From Bacteroidales bacterium (lineage in GTDB: Bacteria; Bacteroidota; Bacteroidia; Bacteroidales; VadinHA17): DNA of 64,000 bases. The DNA is taken from assembly GCA_017999895.1 (NCBI GenBank), contig JAGNKY010000005.1, positions 62,001 to 126,000 of the forward strand, read 5' to 3'. Made by a program: the position numbers and the translations under genes. Below, piece by piece: positions 35,161-44,322 of this stretch. The notes below the pieces were generated by a model, which did no database searches, was not told the DNA's origin, and was given only the letters and a program-made list of their open reading frames with translations. Every line of letters starts with the position of its first letter. The first letter of the stretch is position 1.

Positions 35161-35838
35161 TTATTCACTGACAATGATTCCATCTTTCAAATGGATTACT
35201 CTGTCGGAAAGTGAAGCAAGAGTAGGATCGTGTGTGACAATAATGAATGTCTGACCGAAAGCATTGCGCAATGAGAGAAAAAGCTTATGCAGGCCGGTTT
35301 TGTTTTCCGTATCGAGGTTTCCCGATGGTTCGTCGGCAAGGATTACAGAAGGATTGTTTATAAGGGCTCGGGCGACAGCCACTCTCTGCTGTTCTCCACC
35401 ACTCAGTTCGGAAGGTTTATGTTCGGCCCTGTCGGACATGTTCATGAACCTTAGTAATTCTTTTGCTCTCTTTTCGGCTTCCGGTTTGCTTTTCCCGGCA
35501 ATAAAGGCAGGGATGCAGATATTTTCAAGTGCGGTGAATTCAGGAAGAAGCTGATGAAACTGAAAAACAAACCCGATTTTCCGATTCCGGAATGCAGCCA
35601 GTTGTTTTCCTTTCAGCTTACCGACTTCAATATTGTCATAAATAATGATGCCCTCATCAGGCCTGTCAAGTGTTCCAAGTATCTGTAAAAGTGTTGTTTT
35701 TCCTGCGCCGCTTGGCCCGACAATTGTTACAATCTCACTATCCTTTACTTCGAGGTCGATTCCCTTTAAGACTTCAAGGCTACCGAATGATTTCTTTATG
35801 CCTATAGCTCGCATCATAAATGCTTCTGAAGAGTTCAA
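35161..35838 (-). CDS. LolD/MacB-type ABC transporter ATPase
   Basis: 225 residues: Walker [10 protein letters not shown] (41-49), Q-loop [15 protein letters not shown], signature LSGGEQQR, Walker [13 protein letters not shown] and switch VTHD. The close match to LolD points to lipoprotein release or a MacB-type transporter. No permease is adjacent, so its partner lies elsewhere; it could even serve the ATPase-less MacB-type permease at 41152-42531. The family usually starts at M-R-A-I-G-I, so 35814 is an alternative start to the ATG at 35838. Confidence 0.88.
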   Translation of the reverse strand: MNSSEAFMMRAIGIKKSFGSLEVLKGIDLEVKDSEIVTIVGPSGAGKTTLLQILGTLDRPDEGIIIYDNIEVGKLKGKQLAAFRNRKIGFVFQFHQLLPEFTALENICIPAFIAGKSKPEAEKRAKELLRFMNMSDRAEHKPSELSGGEQQRVAVARALINNPSVILADEPSGNLDTENKTGLHKLFLSLRNAFGQTFIIVTHDPTLASLSDRVIHLKDGIIVSE

Positions 35839-35949
35839 AAATAATAAAATAATCGATCGAGCATTAAAGACTATAAATATAGAATAAGAATTTCAGGAAT
35901 GTGGAATTAGAAAGATATATAAAAAGATATTTAAATATATATGTATATT

Positions 35950-36288
35950 TCAGTCTGTGTTGTGGTTAATATCATCAATCTGATCCTGGATTGAATTAAC
36001 GGCATCATTAAAATCTTTTTTTATCTCACTTGTTGATTCTTCAATATCTCTGGTAATATTTTCTGAAATATCATTTATATCGCTTTGTACTGTATTTTGA
36101 ATTTCAGATATTTCACTACGTATATCTTTTGTATTCTCATTAAATTCTCTTTTTATATCTTCTGTTGCTTTTTTGAAATTTCGCATTCCTTTTCCAAGGC
36201 CTCTGGCAATTTCAGGTAATTTATCAGCACCGAATAGAAGTAAAACTACTATCAGAATTATGAATATTTCCTGTCCGCTTATCCCCAT
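35950..36288 (-). CDS. tatA: Sec-independent protein translocase subunit TatA
   Basis: 112 residues. N-terminal transmembrane helix GQEIFIILIVVLLLFGADKLPEIARGLG with the FGxxKLP hinge, then an amphipathic helix (KGMRNFKKATEDIKREF). The C-terminal half is a long charged heptad region with repeated (S/D)xI(x)2(D/E)I units, longer than in simple TatA proteins. TatA pores carry folded proteins across the inner membrane. No TatC gene is adjacent. Confidence 0.92.
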   Translation of the reverse strand: MGISGQEIFIILIVVLLLFGADKLPEIARGLGKGMRNFKKATEDIKREFNENTKDIRSEISEIQNTVQSDINDISENITRDIEESTSEIKKDFNDAVNSIQDQIDDINHNTD

Positions 36289-36413
36289 CTTTAAAAAATG
36301 AGTTTCAATACAAAATTAATAAGTTTATTTAAATTTTTTTACTAAAAATTTTATAATTTTTTTTATTCCTTGAACAATTTCAAAGTTCAGAAAGTTTCTT
36401 TTCATTATTCTTA

Positions 36414-39398
36414 TTAAGGATGAGTTTGCTTTTGTTTTGCAGTAGATGTGTCGTACAAAAGTGTAGAAGCAACAAAAACGGATGAATATGTTCCGATGAA
36501 TATACCTATCATAAGAGCGAATATGAAGCCTCTGATTACGGCTCCCCCGAAAATGAATATAGCTATAACAGTTAGAAGAGTTGTGAGTGAAGTATTTATT
36601 GTTCGGCTGAGTGTAGAATTTATTGCCATGTTTATAACGTCCTTGAAAGGTCTTTTACGATAAATAGGCAGGTATTCTCTTATCCGGTCGAAGACGATAA
36701 CAGTATCATTAACAGAATAGCCTATTACGGTAAGAATTGCGGCAATAAATGACTGGTCTATTTCCATACTGAACGGCATGATACCCCATAGTAAGGAGTA
36801 AAGTCCGATGACGAACAATGAGTTGTGGAATAGTGAAGCAACTGCTCCGAATCCGTATCGCCAGTTTCGGAATCGCAGAAAGATATAAAGGAACATGATA
36901 ACAAGAGCTATTCCCACCGCATACACTGCTCTTATTCTAATGTCGCTTGCCACAGTGGGACCGATAGTTTCCGAACTCTCTCTGTATTTTGCAAGCCATT
37001 CATCTTTTGAAAGCTCTCCCCCGGTAATATTTTTAAGTCCTTCATAAAGTTTAGTCTCTACTTCATCTTCGGCGCCGACTTCATTTATTTTATATTTAGT
37101 TGTTATTTTTACTTGGTTTACACTACCGAAAGTAACAACCCGAGGAAGTTCGCCAAAAACTTCTTTTAGGCTGTTTGCCACGTCAGCAGTTTTAATGGGT
37201 TCATCAAATCTGACAACAAAAGTTCTTCCTCCGGTAAAATCAATTCCAAGGCTTAATCCTCTTACAAAAAGAGAACCTATGCCAAGGATTGTAATTGCAA
37301 TTGAGAATGCATAAAAATATTTTCTCATTCCGATAAAGTCGATTTTCGTATTCTTGAGAATGTTTGCTGTTGCCGGAATGGAGAAAGAAATGCGGTCAGT
37401 ACGTTTAAGTTTTGCTTCAAAAATAAGCCTTGAAATAAAGATTGAAGTGAATAATGAAGTAAGGATACCTATTACGAGTGTTGTTGCGAATCCTCTTATA
37501 GGACCGGTGCCGAAAACATAAAGTACAATTCCTGTAAGTATTGTTGTAACGTTAGAGTCGATTATTGCAGAGTATGCACGTCGGTAGCCTTCGGCTATTG
37601 CCAATTTAAGTCCTTTACCAGCGCGAAGTTCCTCCCTTATGCGCTCATAGATGAGCACATTAGCGTCAATTGCCATGCCCATAGTAAGAACGATACCGGC
37701 AATACCAGAAAGGGTAAGCACTGCATTTAGTGAAGCAAGCACGCCGAAAAGAAGCAATACGTTTACAAGTAGGGCAATGTCGGCTGCAAGTCCGGCATCT
37801 TTGCTGTAATAAATAAACATATATACCAGCACGAGTAAAAAGGCTATTGCGAATGAAGTAAAACCTGCATTGATAGCTTCTTTACCAAGAGTAGGGCCGA
37901 CAACTGTGTCGGAAACAATTCTTGCAGGGGCAGGAAGTTTACCCGACATAAGTATATTTGCAAGGTCCTGTGCCTCTTCAAGAGTAAAATCGCCGGTAAT
38001 TTCCGAATTGCCTCCGGTGATTTCTGTAACAACACGTGGATATGACCTTACATAACCATCGAGTACGATTGCAATACATCGGCCGATATTTTCACGTGTA
38101 AGTCTGGCCCACGTCTTTGCACCTTCAGCATTCATTGACATGGTTACCTGAATATCGGAAGTAACAACACCCGATGAAGGCCGGGCTGATGTGATAACAC
38201 TTCCGTCGAGCGGAGCGCGTCCATCACGGGTTGTTATTTTCAGAGCGTGAAGTTCATAAAATGTCTTTGATTCGTCATATTTATAAGGTTCCTGGCTCCA
38301 GCAGAACTTTATATCTCTTGGGAATAATGCCCGTATCTGCGGCATTTTAAGATATTCGTTCACTTTTGCCGTATCTCTGAAGCTTGCAAGCCCAATGACA
38401 CATCCGGGCAAAGGTTGGCCCTGCTGGTCTACATGAGGACGTAGAACTGAGAAAAGGGGATTTTGTAAAGCAAATTGTTCAAGATTTTTTGCTTCAGCAG
38501 ATGTGGTAGAAGTATCTTTTTTTATAAGTTCAAGAAGTGATTCTTCTCCTTTTGTAGTGTCTTTTTGGGCGGTGAGAGTTTCCGAAGTTCTTTTAAGCGA
38601 ATCGGCATTTTTCTGCATATTAGCCTGAATCTCACGTAAAAGTTCATTAGCCTGGACCAGATAATTTATTATCTCGCTGTTTTCGTAAGTTTCCCAGAAT
38701 TCGAGGCTGGCTGTACCGGAAAGAAGCTCACGGACACGCTGAGGGTTGTTTACTCCAGGCAGTTCGATAAGAATTCGGCCTTTTGTTGATAATCTTGTAA
38801 TATTCGGCTGTGACACGCCGAACCTGTCTATTCTAGTTCGGAGTATGTTAAATGCATTGTTTATTGCATTATCAATTTCTTTTTCCAGTACTCTTATAAC
38901 TTCATCGTTGGTCGAGTTGAAGTTAATTTTGTCTTTAAGTTCAACTGTGCCGAAGATAGATGCGAGGCGAGCCTGAGGGTCAAGTTCATTGAATGCCTGG
39001 GCGAATAGATTCAGGAAATCGCCATTAGTCTGTAATTGACGCTGTCGGGCAATAGCAAGTGCTTCATTAAATGTCTTGTCAGGATTATAGTTTGATAATG
39101 CTCTGAGTATATCCTCGACAGAAACCTCGAGTATTACATTCATGCCACCTTTAAGATCAAGGCCCATGTTCAATTCTTTTTTCAGGCAATCCTTGAATGA
39201 ATATCCAAGAAAACTCCACTGATCTTTTGAAAGAGTTGACATTGAATCGATGTAGGCAATTTCCTTCTCAAGATTTCCGTTGGCATATTTTTTGGCATCT
39301 CTTTTTACCTTATAAGTTGCAGCAGTAAATGAAAGCTGGTAGATTGATACCAGTATTAGAGTTACTGCAAGGAAAATTATGGCACCTTTGTTCTGCAT
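36414..39398 (-). CDS. secDF: Fused protein-export protein SecDF
   Basis: 994 residues joining SecD and SecF, the normal form in Bacteroidota. SecD half: helix at ~5-25, periplasmic domain with DLKGGMNVILEV, GVSQPNI and IELPGV motifs, helices ending in MAIDANVLIYERIREEL (the proton-relay Asp region). SecF half starts near 690 with GIDFTGGRTF and ends with VNDTVIVFDRIRE and STLSRTINTS. It uses the proton gradient to pull exported proteins. An excellent promoter lies 50 bases upstream. Confidence 0.97.
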   Translation of the reverse strand: MQNKGAIIFLAVTLILVSIYQLSFTAATYKVKRDAKKYANGNLEKEIAYIDSMSTLSKDQWSFLGYSFKDCLKKELNMGLDLKGGMNVILEVSVEDILRALSNYNPDKTFNEALAIARQRQLQTNGDFLNLFAQAFNELDPQARLASIFGTVELKDKINFNSTNDEVIRVLEKEIDNAINNAFNILRTRIDRFGVSQPNITRLSTKGRILIELPGVNNPQRVRELLSGTASLEFWETYENSEIINYLVQANELLREIQANMQKNADSLKRTSETLTAQKDTTKGEESLLELIKKDTSTTSAEAKNLEQFALQNPLFSVLRPHVDQQGQPLPGCVIGLASFRDTAKVNEYLKMPQIRALFPRDIKFCWSQEPYKYDESKTFYELHALKITTRDGRAPLDGSVITSARPSSGVVTSDIQVTMSMNAEGAKTWARLTRENIGRCIAIVLDGYVRSYPRVVTEITGGNSEITGDFTLEEAQDLANILMSGKLPAPARIVSDTVVGPTLGKEAINAGFTSFAIAFLLVLVYMFIYYSKDAGLAADIALLVNVLLLFGVLASLNAVLTLSGIAGIVLTMGMAIDANVLIYERIREELRAGKGLKLAIAEGYRRAYSAIIDSNVTTILTGIVLYVFGTGPIRGFATTLVIGILTSLFTSIFISRLIFEAKLKRTDRISFSIPATANILKNTKIDFIGMRKYFYAFSIAITILGIGSLFVRGLSLGIDFTGGRTFVVRFDEPIKTADVANSLKEVFGELPRVVTFGSVNQVKITTKYKINEVGAEDEVETKLYEGLKNITGGELSKDEWLAKYRESSETIGPTVASDIRIRAVYAVGIALVIMFLYIFLRFRNWRYGFGAVASLFHNSLFVIGLYSLLWGIMPFSMEIDQSFIAAILTVIGYSVNDTVIVFDRIREYLPIYRKRPFKDVINMAINSTLSRTINTSLTTLLTVIAIFIFGGAVIRGFIFALMIGIFIGTYSSVFVASTLLYDTSTAKQKQTHP

Positions 39399-39446
39399 CT
39401 GATTGTATTTTTGAATTTTTCTATTTTTTTTCTATATCAATGAGGC

Positions 39447-39478
39447 GCAAATTTAAATAATTTTAAATAAACACTCAA
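39447..39478 (-). promoter_or_regulatory. Promoter of secDF
   Basis: Minus strand TTG (39476-39478), 20-base spacer, TAAATTTGC (39447-39455): a full match to the Bacteroidota consensus; predicted start about 40 bases before the ATG. Confidence 0.75.
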
Positions 39479-39494
39479 CTTACAATATTTTAAT

Positions 39495-39525
39495 AAAAAA
39501 AAGGGTGATAACTATATATTCACCC
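39495..39525 (-). terminator. Intrinsic terminator of the efflux operon
   Basis: Minus strand GGGTGA (39520-39525) pairs with TCACCC (39503-39508), followed by eight T (A-run 39495-39502). It ends transcription from the TolC-type gene and lies just upstream of the secDF promoter. Confidence 0.8.
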
Positions 39526-39652
39526 CTCTTCTTCTTTTTCTTCTTTTCTCTCGTTCTCCTTCTCCCATCCTTGAAGAAAGTAACCAGGGAGAAATAAAAT
39601 TATTAGAATAAAGAAAAGAACTCAATAAATATTATGTAATTCAATGAAAGTT

Positions 39653-41140
39653 TTAGAATAGTACTTTTTCAAAATCAGTTTCTATTGGTTTGCGATTAAT
39701 AAAATCATATAGAGTAATAGCTCTTATATTATAGAAATATGTCCAGTATGATTGTAGTGACTGGATATAAGCTCTACGGTTGGTATCTTTTCTTGAGTCG
39801 GCATCATTCAGGTCGAGAACGGATATTTTACCGATAAGGAAACGAGCTTTTGTTACTTCATATCTTCTCATAGCCACGGTATCGGATTGAGCTGCAACAG
39901 AGACCTGATCTTTCTGGAGGTTGAACTGGGCCACATCGAGGAAAAGATTTTGCTGGAAATCTGACATTGCCTGCTTTTCCTGGACTTCAGCAAGTTCAAG
40001 ACTTGATTTTGCCATCTGATACTTTCCTTTTGCCTGTCCCCAGTCAAGGATTGGCAAAGTTAGACCTACTCTTACTCTCTGGGAATTACTCAGATTCTGG
40101 TAAGCCTGTGAGAAATCTGTGCTTTGCTGCTTATAACCTATAGATGCGATCAAAGTAGCATTCAGTCCTCGTGAAACTCTTGCCTGAGCAAGATTACTCT
40201 GTGCATTAAGTGTATTAATGCGTTGGTACATCAAATCGGGGTTATTGGCAAGTGCAAGGTTCATAACTTCCTGAACGTCTAATTGTAATTCCGGGATTTG
40301 GCTTGGGATTATTAATTCTATTTCCACGTTTTCATTGTAGCCGAGGAATGAGGCAAGTCGTATTTGTCTGTCTCTTAGATTCATATTTGCCTGTTTTCTT
40401 GCCGTTTCGGCATTGAGAAATGAAAGTTTCATCTGCAGAAGGTCGTCTTCGGCGATTGTTCCGAGCTGATATCTTCCTTCGGCTATACGATATAAAGTAT
40501 CTGCGTTGGAGTAATTCATCTCGGCAATTTGTTTATTTATTTGAGCAAGTGCAAGCATAAAGAAGTTCTGAACAGTATTCATGTGGACCTCCTCTATAGA
40601 ATTAAGAAAATCCTTTTTTGCCATTTCATATCGAAGAGGTTCGATTTTTGCCTGCCATTTCAGTGTATTATATCTTCTTATAGGTTGGTTTATATTAATA
40701 GAAACGGGGTTGGTGATATAATTGACGGGCAATTTTTTCTCAATATCTTTATATAATGTAAGGTCGGAACTTAGTGAAATCACGGTACCAAGAGGTCCAA
40801 TAGCCTGTGATAAAGATAAAGTTCCGGTACCGCTTATAGTATTTGTAGCCACATATTTCCACTCATCTGTCTGGGAATTCCAAACTTTTTCCAGACCGTT
40901 AAAAAATTCCGGAGTTGTTCCTGTTAGTGTGAGGGAAGGAAGATATTGGGCTTTAAAAGACCTGTATTGCCAGTAACTGGCGCGAAATCTGTGTTTTGCC
41001 ATCAAGGCGGAAGGTGAGTTTTCTTCAGCAAGCTTCATTACTTCATCGAAAGTGAGGATTTTTTTTTCTGTCTGTGCTTCTGTATTTTGAAAAAAAGAAG
41101 CAAGAATAATTGTGACAATTATTGCTAAATTTTTCTTCAT
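39653..41140 (-). CDS. TolC-family outer-membrane efflux protein
   Basis: 495 residues with signal peptide (ending NTEAQ) and the long heptad-rich helical pairs of TolC proteins. The first half has LTLTGTTPEFFNGLEKV...TLSLSQAIGPLGTVISLSSDLTLY, and both halves repeat the EVMNLALANNPDL-type motif that opens each OEP repeat. It should form the trimeric exit duct for the adaptor and permease encoded directly upstream. It starts 11 bases after the permease stop. Confidence 0.9.
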   Translation of the reverse strand: MKKNLAIIVTIILASFFQNTEAQTEKKILTFDEVMKLAEENSPSALMAKHRFRASYWQYRSFKAQYLPSLTLTGTTPEFFNGLEKVWNSQTDEWKYVATNTISGTGTLSLSQAIGPLGTVISLSSDLTLYKDIEKKLPVNYITNPVSININQPIRRYNTLKWQAKIEPLRYEMAKKDFLNSIEEVHMNTVQNFFMLALAQINKQIAEMNYSNADTLYRIAEGRYQLGTIAEDDLLQMKLSFLNAETARKQANMNLRDRQIRLASFLGYNENVEIELIIPSQIPELQLDVQEVMNLALANNPDLMYQRINTLNAQSNLAQARVSRGLNATLIASIGYKQQSTDFSQAYQNLSNSQRVRVGLTLPILDWGQAKGKYQMAKSSLELAEVQEKQAMSDFQQNLFLDVAQFNLQKDQVSVAAQSDTVAMRRYEVTKARFLIGKISVLDLNDADSRKDTNRRAYIQSLQSYWTYFYNIRAITLYDFINRKPIETDFEKVLF

Positions 41141-41151
41141 GGTGTTGTATT

Positions 41152-42531
41152 TTATTCGTATCTGAGTGATTCAATAGGATCTCTTTCCGATGCTCGTTTG
41201 GCCGGTGAATATCCGAAAATAATTCCGACAGCAGCCGACACGCCGAAGGCTATTAATACTGAGAAGAATGATACAATTGTCATAATTCCGGCAATTTTTT
41301 CAATAAGTTTAGCCATTATAATTCCAAGGAAGATGCCTATAAAACCGCCGGAGACGCTTATTAATACTGCTTCCGAAAGGAACTGAACAACTATATCCAT
41401 TTTCTTTGCCCCGATAGCCATACGAGTACCAATTTCTTTTATTCGTTCCATAACCGATGCGAACATAATATTCATAATACCTATTCCTCCCACTACGAGC
41501 GAAATGCTCGCTATGGCGCCAAGAACAATATTGAAGATATCCTTTGTTCTCTGTTGTTGTTTCAGAAGAAGTTCGGGAACGGTAATTTCGAAGTCTTTTA
41601 CATTAGAATGTCTTCTTGTAAGCATACGGCTAAGTACTTCAGTTGTAGTGTTGAGTTGTTCCGTTTCGTAAACCTGTACAACTATTCTGTCGAGCTGGTT
41701 ATAATTTGTTTCCTGCTGGGTGTTTGCATCTGAAGAGCTGACAACCACTCTTGACATTGATCCAGGGCCGAAGAAATTTAATGCTGTGGAAGCTTCAGAT
41801 GCCAGTTTTGTATTTACAAGGGCTCTGTTCTGGAACCGTAAGAGCATTGTCTGTATAGGGATATATATATTGTCGTTATAAACATTAACCCCTTTTTCTT
41901 CGAAGCCTGTAAGGGAAACATTGGTTTTCTGAAGAACGCCTATAACTTTCAGCCATATTCCGTTAAATTTTATGTACTGGCCGATAGGATCGATTTTATT
42001 GAAGAATTTTGAACGTATGTTTGAGCCTATTATACAAACCTGTAATCCATTTTCATCCTGGTATTTGTTGAAAACTGTACCTGCAACTAGTGGGAGGTTA
42101 TACAAATTGAAATAGTCATTTGAAACACCAACGAGCTTTGCAGAATGTTTTACACCGTTAAGTATTGCAGTTCCATTGAAGGATATCTCGGGGCTTATTC
42201 TTTTCACAGAAGGAATATTCGACTGTATTGCCTCAACGTCAAGCATGCAAAGGCCGCGCGAAAACTTATTTTGTTGTTTTTCGCCTTCCTCGTTTGATGC
42301 GCTTGTTTTTTCCTGAACAATAGGGTTAATCAGTATATTATTAACGCCAACCATTTTCATCTGTTCGAGTATTTCTTGCTTTGCTCCTCTTCCAATGGCA
42401 AGCATGGCAATTACCGCTGCTACACCGAAAATTATCCCAAGGGCTGTGAGAATGGATTTAAGTTTGTTGGATATAATTGATTCGACGGCAATTTCAATAT
42501 CATGAAAATATCGTAATATGAACTTGAACAT
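41152..42531 (-). CDS. MacB-type ABC permease lacking its own ATPase domain
   Basis: 459 residues: N-terminal helix (SILTALGIIFGVAAVIAMLAIGRG), MacB-PCD periplasmic domain, and three C-terminal helices (IVLGAIASISLVVGGIGIMNIMF, then FLSEAVLISVSGGFIGIFLGII and a last one near 425-445) with the coupling loop MERIKEIGTRMAIGAK. Classical MacB has an N-terminal ATPase that is absent here, so ATP hydrolysis must come from a separate subunit. It sits between adaptor and TolC genes, an arrangement of a tripartite efflux pump for antibiotics, peptides or lipids. Confidence 0.9.
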   Translation of the reverse strand: MFKFILRYFHDIEIAVESIISNKLKSILTALGIIFGVAAVIAMLAIGRGAKQEILEQMKMVGVNNILINPIVQEKTSASNEEGEKQQNKFSRGLCMLDVEAIQSNIPSVKRISPEISFNGTAILNGVKHSAKLVGVSNDYFNLYNLPLVAGTVFNKYQDENGLQVCIIGSNIRSKFFNKIDPIGQYIKFNGIWLKVIGVLQKTNVSLTGFEEKGVNVYNDNIYIPIQTMLLRFQNRALVNTKLASEASTALNFFGPGSMSRVVVSSSDANTQQETNYNQLDRIVVQVYETEQLNTTTEVLSRMLTRRHSNVKDFEITVPELLLKQQQRTKDIFNIVLGAIASISLVVGGIGIMNIMFASVMERIKEIGTRMAIGAKKMDIVVQFLSEAVLISVSGGFIGIFLGIIMAKLIEKIAGIMTIVSFFSVLIAFGVSAAVGIIFGYSPAKRASERDPIESLRYE

Positions 42532-42576
42532 TATTTTTCTTTTTTAAACAATTACAAAAAGTACAGATAATAAATG

Positions 42577-44136
42577 TTATAAGTTTCCACCTTGCTCAGT
42601 TTGAGTGTTTATTCTACTCCTTGCAGAAGTATCGCGTCCAGAGGTACTTCCTTGCTGGGAGCTTCTAAATTGTTGCATTCTTTGTCTCATAGCTGCCGTA
42701 TCCTGTACTTGACCTGGCACTCTTGTTCTGCCAGGGAAGTTGTCAGGATTAAAATTCTGCGACTGGCCTCGCATACCGCCGCCGGGGCCCATCATACCCT
42801 GTTTTTTTTCGGCTGCTTTGGTTGCCTCCTCTCTTAGACGCTTTTCTTCTTCCAGTTTCTGACGTTGACGTTCCTTAATAATTGGTATAAGATCTTCTCC
42901 AGCGATGGAAAATTTTTCAGGTTTTTCAGGAATATTCAGGTATATCTCCGTTCCTGGTTCTAATCCTTTTTCAACCACAACATCGTTCTCGTTCGACTCG
43001 CCGAGCAGAATAATCTGTTTTTTGCCATTTTTTGTATAAACAAAAGGTATGCTGTCGGATCCTGTCTGAACACATTCAAGAGGTATATAGACGACATCAT
43101 TGAGTGTTTTTGTGATGATTTTGTTTCCAGTTGTCATAGCCGGTCGGAGAATAGGATCAGAACCATCAAGTTTGACAATTACCTCAAAAACTTTTGCATC
43201 GGTATTAGGCAGTTGTTCACCGATGTTGGCAACACTAGTTACAATGCCGGTATAAGATCTGTCGGGGAATGCATCAACGGTAATTTCAACTTTTTGCCCG
43301 GGTTTAACCTTGCTTACATCTATTTCGTTGACATAAGTTTTGGAAATCATTGACGACATATCGGGCAAAGTTGCAATAACATTATCGAACGGACTGATTG
43401 TTGAGCCTGCCTTCCTTTTTGCTCCGGTTCTGTCCCTTTTATATATAACCATGCCATCTGCTGGAGCTCTGACAACAAATTGCGAAAGAATATTCTGAAG
43501 GTCGGCAACCTTTTGTCTCTGTTCATTGACCTGACGTCTTAAATTGAGTATATTAGTCTTGGCCTGTTCGACTCTGAGTGTATAACTCCGTTTCGCCTGT
43601 TCAAGAGCTCGTTCTGCCTTATCGAGGTTGATTTCAGCCTGTCTTATTATAGCAGGCGGTTCGTATTTCGACTGCTCAAGAGTTATTTTTGCTTCCTCAA
43701 CATTGTATTCTAAATTTTTAATGTTATCACGAAGATTTGTCAGAGTTACGGCAGTATCGAGCATTGCCGTTTCCAGATTTGTTTCATAAGTATTAAGCCT
43801 TTCAATTTCATCTTTTAGTGTGTTTTCAAAAGATGTCCTGTCAAGTGTGGCAATATAATCTCCTGCTTTGACTTCAGTGCCTTCCGGAACTATATCCAGA
43901 ATTTTTATATCAGCCACCCTTATATTTCTTGATTGTGCTATTTCAGGGCCTCTTATATCTATCGAGTTTTCAGCCTGAAGTTCTCCAGTTGTGTAAACTA
44001 TGATATTGAACTGTCCCTTTTTGGCAACAGCAAATAAAGTACTTGCATTCTCTTTTTTACTTATTTTGTTGATAAAAATTATTGCAATAATTACTACTGC
44101 CACAACAATTCCTGAGATAATTAAATTTTTCTTCAT
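42577..44136 (-). CDS. HlyD/MacA-type periplasmic adaptor
   Basis: 519 residues. One N-terminal membrane helix (8-24), biotinyl-lipoyl half-motif (DYIATLDRTSFENTL and VVRAPADGMVIYKR), a helical hairpin at ~105-215, beta-barrel (KPGQKVEITVDAFPDRSYTGIVTSV) and membrane-proximal domains, and an unusual ~85-residue C-terminal tail rich in Gln, Arg, Gly and Ser (MMGPGGGMRG..., SSQQGSTSGRD). It links the MacB-type permease to the TolC channel. First gene of the three-gene operon (gaps 45 and 11 bases). Confidence 0.9.
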   Translation of the reverse strand: MKKNLIISGIVVAVVIIAIIFINKISKKENASTLFAVAKKGQFNIIVYTTGELQAENSIDIRGPEIAQSRNIRVADIKILDIVPEGTEVKAGDYIATLDRTSFENTLKDEIERLNTYETNLETAMLDTAVTLTNLRDNIKNLEYNVEEAKITLEQSKYEPPAIIRQAEINLDKAERALEQAKRSYTLRVEQAKTNILNLRRQVNEQRQKVADLQNILSQFVVRAPADGMVIYKRDRTGAKRKAGSTISPFDNVIATLPDMSSMISKTYVNEIDVSKVKPGQKVEITVDAFPDRSYTGIVTSVANIGEQLPNTDAKVFEVIVKLDGSDPILRPAMTTGNKIITKTLNDVVYIPLECVQTGSDSIPFVYTKNGKKQIILLGESNENDVVVEKGLEPGTEIYLNIPEKPEKFSIAGEDLIPIIKERQRQKLEEEKRLREEATKAAEKKQGMMGPGGGMRGQSQNFNPDNFPGRTRVPGQVQDTAAMRQRMQQFRSSQQGSTSGRDTSARSRINTQTEQGGNL

Positions 44137-44322
44137 ATTATTTTTTAACTTAATTTAATTTCATGTCATTTTTAAAATTTTCAGGCACAAAAGTATTAAA
44201 AATCTATAAGCTTAAATTAATGTTTAACAATTATTAACAGCATATCATTATTCGCCTGTCAGATAATAAGACAGTTATTTTATCGCTTTTATTCCAACGA
44301 AATGAAAAAAAGGGAGGGAAAT

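Noticed and set aside
44256-44274. Terminator hairpin CTGTC/GACAG
   Set aside because: The T-rich tail lies on the plus strand, while both flanking genes are transcribed on the minus strand, and the stem is only five pairs.
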